A DNA stretch of 10,845 nucleotides from Caryophanales bacterium (GTDB lineage Bacteria > Bacillota_I > Bacilli_A > RFN20 > CAG-826). This document shows positions 7,871-10,845 of the stretch, piece after piece. The translations under genes and the position numbers were made by a program. The notes beneath the pieces were generated by a model. That model made no database searches, had not been told where the DNA came from, and saw only the letters and a program-made list of their open reading frames with translations. The first letter of the stretch is position 1; each line of letters opens with the position of its first letter. The stretch covers positions 1 through 10,845 of the forward strand of contig JAEEHE010000146.1 in the NCBI GenBank assembly GCA_016280685.1, written 5' to 3'.

Positions 7871-7899
7871 AAAGAAAAGGCATCTTATTAAGACGCCTT
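7871..7899 (-). terminator. Intrinsic terminator between lipoprotein and protease copy 1
   Basis: On the minus strand AAGGCGTCTT and AAGATGCCTT form a 10-pair stem (one G-U) around the tight loop AAT, followed by TTCTTT. The G-U pair becomes an A-C mismatch on the other strand, so the element is oriented for the minus-strand lipoprotein gene, whose stop is about 20 bases upstream. Confidence 0.88.
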
Positions 7900-7918
7900 A
7901 TTAATAGTTTGTTTATGA

Positions 7919-8689
7919 TTAGTCGACGGGATCTTCTTGACCTTCTTCGCCTTCTTGACCTTCGTCACCTTCTGGCTCAGGATCAACGGTTTCAGGGACG
8001 ACCACATCACTGCCAGTTTCAATAGCGGTCATATCCATATTCATTCTGCCACTTGTAGAACTGCCTTCATAAATGACGATTTTCATGGTGACACCCAAGG
8101 TGGCATCAATACTAATGGTATATTCCATTTCTTCACCTAATGTGGTGGCGATACCTTTATAGGTAAATTCATAGTCAACACAATCTCTTTCTAAAACTTT
8201 GCTTTCGCCAACTTTAGTGAAAGTGTTGGGACTTTCATGAGCATAGAAGAGCCATGGAGGAGTGGTATTTTTACCGAAATCTTTATAGATATCTTCAATG
8301 GCATAACTATCTTTTTCAATGTCTCTATAGAAATAGAAAGCTTCTTTTTCTTGATCATAGACATATTTTTTGTAAGAGCCATCTTCTAAAGCAACGGTAA
8401 CGTATCCATTGGTGACCTTGCCACCGACGGTTTGATATTCCCAAACAGAACCATTCTTTTGACCAGCATAACCTCTGCCTTCTTCTTCGCCATCGCGGTA
8501 ACGATAGGAGAATTGCACACCGTTATTTTCTTCAGCGTAGTTTTTAACAGCGTTTCTTGCTTCTTCTTTGGTCATTGGTAAATCATCAGGTGTTTTCTTT
8601 AATTCATCGATGACTTTAGTAAGCATGCCACAGCCAGTTAAGGCCATAACGGATGCCATTGATAATACTAACATAGGTAGTTTTTTCAT
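7919..8689 (-). CDS. Putative lipoprotein with acidic repeat tail, function unknown
   Basis: I do not recognise a named family. The 256-residue product has a lipoprotein signal peptide with lipobox LTGC at 17-20 (C20 lipidated), so it should sit on the outer face of the membrane. Residues 38-55 (MTKEEARNAVKNYAEENN) look helical; 56-225 are rich in alternating hydrophobic and polar stretches typical of beta-sheet (YRYRDG, WEYQTVGGK, YVTVALEDGSYKKYVY, CVDYEFTYKG, MEYTISIDATLGVTMKIVIYE). The pattern of a Cys followed by tyrosine strands and an ID.TLGV.MK turn recalls LolA/LppX-like or DUF4412-type lipoproteins, but that is only a resemblance. The tail (about 237-256) is glycine and glutamate rich, built from EGx triplets. 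The ATG has an AAGGAGG site, and a promoter and terminator frame the gene as a single unit. Lying between two lipoprotein proteases, it could be a partner, substrate or chaperone for them; this is inference. Confidence 0.8.
   Translation of the reverse strand: MKKLPMLVLSMASVMALTGCGMLTKVIDELKKTPDDLPMTKEEARNAVKNYAEENNGVQFSYRYRDGEEEGRGYAGQKNGSVWEYQTVGGKVTNGYVTVALEDGSYKKYVYDQEKEAFYFYRDIEKDSYAIEDIYKDFGKNTTPPWLFYAHESPNTFTKVGESKVLERDCVDYEFTYKGIATTLGEEMEYTISIDATLGVTMKIVIYEGSSTSGRMNMDMTAIETGSDVVVPETVDPEPEGDEGQEGEEGQEDPVD
7933..7974 (-). repeat. 9-bp tandem repeat encoding the acidic EGx tail
   Basis: Plus-strand units of nine bases follow one another: CTTCTTGAC, CTTCTTCGC, CTTCTTGAC, CTTCGTCAC and a degenerate fifth. 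Units 1 and 3 are identical. Read on the coding strand they give GDEGQEGEEGQE at the lipoprotein C-terminus. Copy number changes would keep the frame. Confidence 0.85.
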
Positions 8690-8721
8690 ATTTTTTCCTC
8701 CTTAAGGATACTAGCGTATTT

Positions 8722-8749
8722 ATAATACAACAATTCTTTAATTATTCAA
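8722..8749 (-). promoter_or_regulatory. Promoter of the lipoprotein gene, overlapped by an inverted repeat
   Basis: On the minus strand TTGAAT (8744-8749) and TATTAT (8722-8727) are spaced by 16 bases, about 33 bases before the ATG. A perfect 7-base inverted repeat, AACAATT (8750-8756 on the coding strand) and AATTGTT (8729-8735), flanks the -35 and ends next to the -10. It could be an operator or only AT-rich chance. There is no T tract after it, so it is not a convincing terminator for the upstream protease. Confidence 0.5.
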
Positions 8750-8761
8750 AATTGTTTGTCG

Positions 8762-10384
8762 TTAGCTAATTTTTGTAAAAGTGATTTCTGCGGATTGGTT
8801 TTCTTTAATTTTGGTAATATGGAAGCTAAATCCTAAATCAACGGTGTAACCACCACGATTATCGTGCATTTTATAATTAGGCCATATGCCATCATCACCA
8901 CCAAATGTGTCTCCTTCTTGGAAGAGCATATCATCAGTAGCGTAATCAAATAGCTTCATAGAAGCTCCTTGACGAGGCAATATTTCAATTAATTTATAGC
9001 CAGGGAAGCAAGAATCATCTGCGGTATTGCTACAAGCCATTGTCACATAGGAATAACTAGAAGTGGGATAGGGAGATGTTGTGAAATTATTAAATGTCGC
9101 TTTTTGAGCGCCTGGATCGACGGTAAATAATCCCAATCTAGCATCGATATGAGTTACTCTAATACCCGCTTTTTGATAATAATATGGATACCTTCCTCCA
9201 TATTGATGTTGTCCATCATAAACGGCTACACCATCAGGAGTTAAAAATTCAATCATTAAGTATTGGTCTAATAATGTATTTCTATACATTCCTCGTATAG
9301 GCAGAATGATAACATCACCTGTTTTCGTAGTGCTTCTCATTACTACTTTCGCACTTCCCTTAATATAGAAAGGGTTGATCCAGCCATAAAGGGCTTTGCT
9401 AAAAGCGTGATGGTCACCGATATTAGCACTCATCATATCTAAATAGCCTAAACCATCATAATCTTCTTGATTGTAATTAGTGACATAATAATCAGGCAAT
9501 CCGAGGACATGACCGAATTCATGAACCATTGTATGAGAGTCGGGTTTAACTTCATTAGAGGCTATTCTTCCAGGCAAAGAGGCAGGAATTGCAGGGTATT
9601 GGCCACTATAATCAAGTTCATTATCAAAGAAGAACCAATAAGAAGCCCAGAAGAAACGATGAACTGCTTCAGTTTCAGGAAGATATCTTCCATTAGGACT
9701 ATTAACCGACCAGCAAAAAGCCCAAAATAAATCTCCGGGATTGGAAATGGGAGCGGAATAAATAAGAATTAAGGAATCAACATAACCATCTTTATTAGCG
9801 TCATATTGTGTTAAATCATATTTATTCATTCCTTCAGCATCATTATTAGCTTTGGCTTCATTATATTTTTCTAAATATAAATCATGGATTGCGGTAGCGA
9901 TTTCTCGTGAACCTTCCACTTTTTTAGTTTGAGCATAATGAGTGGAAGTATCGTTGATATGGTACCAATCACCCACAGTACCCGAAAGATGACATTGATC
10001 AAAGCTAGATAATTCATAATATTCTTTTAAAGAATACCAATCTAAAGAATTAGAAGAGAACATTACTTGTTCCAATTGATTCTTAGTCCCTTCTTCTCCC
10101 AAGGGGAGGCTAGAAGCGGGATAATCGGTAAAATCAACAGGAACCACTAACGCTTTGACATTTTCAATGACATATTGTTTTTGTTTTAAGACATTGGTGT
10201 GTGTCGTATATTGTTCGGCATAGTAGCCACAACCAAATAAACGCATATCGCGATACGTAGTTTGATAATCGTATGGATCAATTTGGACGAGATTTTTCCT
10301 TAAATAAGAGATGTATTGACATCCCATAAGAGAAAAAGATATGCAAATTAATAGAGTAGATACTAACCAATGAACTTTTTTCAT
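8762..10384 (-). CDS. M6-like (immune inhibitor A type) zinc metalloprotease lipoprotein, copy 2
   Basis: Predicted lipid-anchored extracellular zinc protease of 540 residues. The signal peptide MKKVHWLVSTLLICISFSLM precedes the lipobox LMGC (19-22), so C22 should be lipidated. The zinc motif is HEFGHVLGLPD at 288-298 (H288, E289, H292, D298), followed by LDMMSANIGDHHAFSK with the Met-turn candidate at 317-318. A calcium-loop-like DANKDGYVD lies at 195-203. From residue 408 to the end it aligns closely with the partial copy 3: GIRVTHIDARLG, CSNTADDSCFPGYKLIE (C451 and C459, perhaps a disulfide), LFQEGDTFG (487-495), NYKMHD, DLGFSFHITKI. No SD is seen; the T tract of a terminator runs almost into the ATG, and the next in-frame codons upstream include no ATG, GTG or TTG before a stop. 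The spacer to the lipoprotein gene downstream is 72 bases without a clear terminator, so read-through into it is possible. Confidence 0.92.
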   Translation of the reverse strand: MKKVHWLVSTLLICISFSLMGCQYISYLRKNLVQIDPYDYQTTYRDMRLFGCGYYAEQYTTHTNVLKQKQYVIENVKALVVPVDFTDYPASSLPLGEEGTKNQLEQVMFSSNSLDWYSLKEYYELSSFDQCHLSGTVGDWYHINDTSTHYAQTKKVEGSREIATAIHDLYLEKYNEAKANNDAEGMNKYDLTQYDANKDGYVDSLILIYSAPISNPGDLFWAFCWSVNSPNGRYLPETEAVHRFFWASYWFFFDNELDYSGQYPAIPASLPGRIASNEVKPDSHTMVHEFGHVLGLPDYYVTNYNQEDYDGLGYLDMMSANIGDHHAFSKALYGWINPFYIKGSAKVVMRSTTKTGDVIILPIRGMYRNTLLDQYLMIEFLTPDGVAVYDGQHQYGGRYPYYYQKAGIRVTHIDARLGLFTVDPGAQKATFNNFTTSPYPTSSYSYVTMACSNTADDSCFPGYKLIEILPRQGASMKLFDYATDDMLFQEGDTFGGDDGIWPNYKMHDNRGGYTVDLGFSFHITKIKENQSAEITFTKIS

Positions 10385-10390
10385 ATTAAT

Positions 10391-10418
10391 AAGAAAAGGA
10401 ACGCCAAAGGCGTCCCTT
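10391..10418 (-). terminator. Intrinsic terminator between protease copies 3 and 2
   Basis: On the minus strand AAGGGACGCC and GGCGTTCCTT form a 10-pair stem (one G-U) around the loop TTT, followed by TTCTT after two stem-closing T. It begins a few bases after the copy 3 stop and ends only 6 bases before the copy 2 ATG, leaving no room for a separate promoter and SD. It would act as terminator for copy 3 and, if leaky, as an attenuator for copy 2. Confidence 0.88.
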
Positions 10419-10422
10419 AGTG

Positions 10423-10845
10423 TTATTTAAGCTTTGTAATGGTGATTTCAGCGGATTCATTACCATTAATTTTGGTAATTTCAAAGCTAAAGCCTAAATC
10501 GATAGTCTTTCCACCAGCCATATCGTGCATTTTGTAATTAGCCCATGCACCTGTGGAGGCACCAAAGGTATCACCTTCGACGAAGAGGGTATCATTACTA
10601 GCAGGACCAATAGTCTTGATGGCTTTGCCGGTTCTTGGTAAAACTTCTAATAACTTATAGTTAGGGAAGCAAGAATCGGTGGCAGTATTAGAACATGCGG
10701 TGGAGATATAGTTACCACTTCCAGAAGAGTTGGTGGAAGAAGTAAAACCAGAGAATTGATATTCTTTTTTGTCGTTATTGTAGTTGAACGAACCTAAACG
10801 AGCATCAACGTGGATAACTCTAATACCTGCTTTGCTATAGTAAAG
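10423..10845 (-). CDS. M6-like metalloprotease, copy 3 (C-terminal part only; 5' end outside window)
   Basis: The last 140 codons of a third paralogue are present, ending in TAA at 10423-10425. The visible part starts LYYSKAGIRVIHVDARLGSF and includes STACSNTATDSCFPNYKLLE, LFVEGDTFG, WANYKMHDMAGG, DLGFSFEITKI and SAEITITKLK, matching residues 402-540 of copy 2 along their whole length. The zinc-binding motif would lie upstream of the window edge, so activity cannot be judged. Copies 2 and 3 are clearly closer to each other than either is to copy 1, pointing to tandem duplication. A terminator follows the stop immediately. Confidence 0.85.
   Translation of the reverse strand, partial: LYYSKAGIRVIHVDARLGSFNYNNDKKEYQFSGFTSSTNSSGSGNYISTACSNTATDSCFPNYKLLEVLPRTGKAIKTIGPASNDTLFVEGDTFGASTGAWANYKMHDMAGGKTIDLGFSFEITKINGNESAEITITKLK

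Noticed and set aside
7933..7974. Short repeats as a CRISPR or regulatory array
   Set aside because: Units are nine bases with no spacers and fit exactly with coding triplets of the lipoprotein tail.
8690..8761. Terminator after protease copy 2
   Set aside because: The only inverted repeat has a 14-base loop, an AT-only stem and no T tract; it overlaps the lipoprotein promoter instead.
1..10845. Mycoplasma-type code (TGA as tryptophan)
   Set aside because: Tryptophans in all genes are TGG and no gene needs read-through of TGA to reach normal length.

Overview
The window looks like low-GC Gram-positive DNA, most likely from an uncultured gut-type Bacilli or Mollicutes-related lineage (an RF39-like group is my best guess). 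Evidence: S12 carries the Firmicutes-type N-terminal insertion; no outer-membrane genes are visible; signal peptides are Gram-positive lipoprotein or Sec type; and surface proteins end in a membrane helix plus a lysine/arginine tail. Tryptophan is TGG throughout and the genes stop on TAA with no in-frame TGA, so the standard bacterial code fits and a Mycoplasma-type code is not needed. The taxonomic placement is inference.

Layout. Positions 1-2986 (minus strand) hold a streptomycin-type operon, rpsL-rpsG-fusA, with short gaps, clear Shine-Dalgarno (SD) sites, a good sigma-A-type promoter and a leader of about 120 nt that can fold in competing ways. fusA runs off the left edge. Positions 3052-5390 (minus) hold a terminator and a large secreted, membrane-anchored surface protein (beta-helix-like middle, one InlB/Flg_new-type repeat, a helical C-terminal module, one TM helix, no LPXTG). 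Divergent to it, on the plus strand, is an exodeoxyribonuclease III/ExoA gene (5531-6295).

Positions 6297-10845 (minus) form an accessory cluster: three paralogous M6-like (immune-inhibitor-A-type) zinc metalloprotease genes, the third cut by the right edge, with a small acidic-tailed lipoprotein between the first two. The two complete proteases carry lipoprotein signal peptides and HExxHxxGxxD zinc sites. They are therefore predicted to be tethered outside the cell membrane.

How the parts may work together: the proteases, lipoprotein and surface protein all act at the cell exterior, so the right part of the window looks like an extracellular proteolysis and surface locus beside core translation genes. 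An oddity is that both complete protease genes start just after a strong intrinsic terminator and have no recognisable SD, unlike every other gene here. No rRNA, tRNA, insertion sequence, CRISPR array or phage gene was seen. No gene-free stretch exceeds 300 bases; the longest, 2863-3101, is described below.
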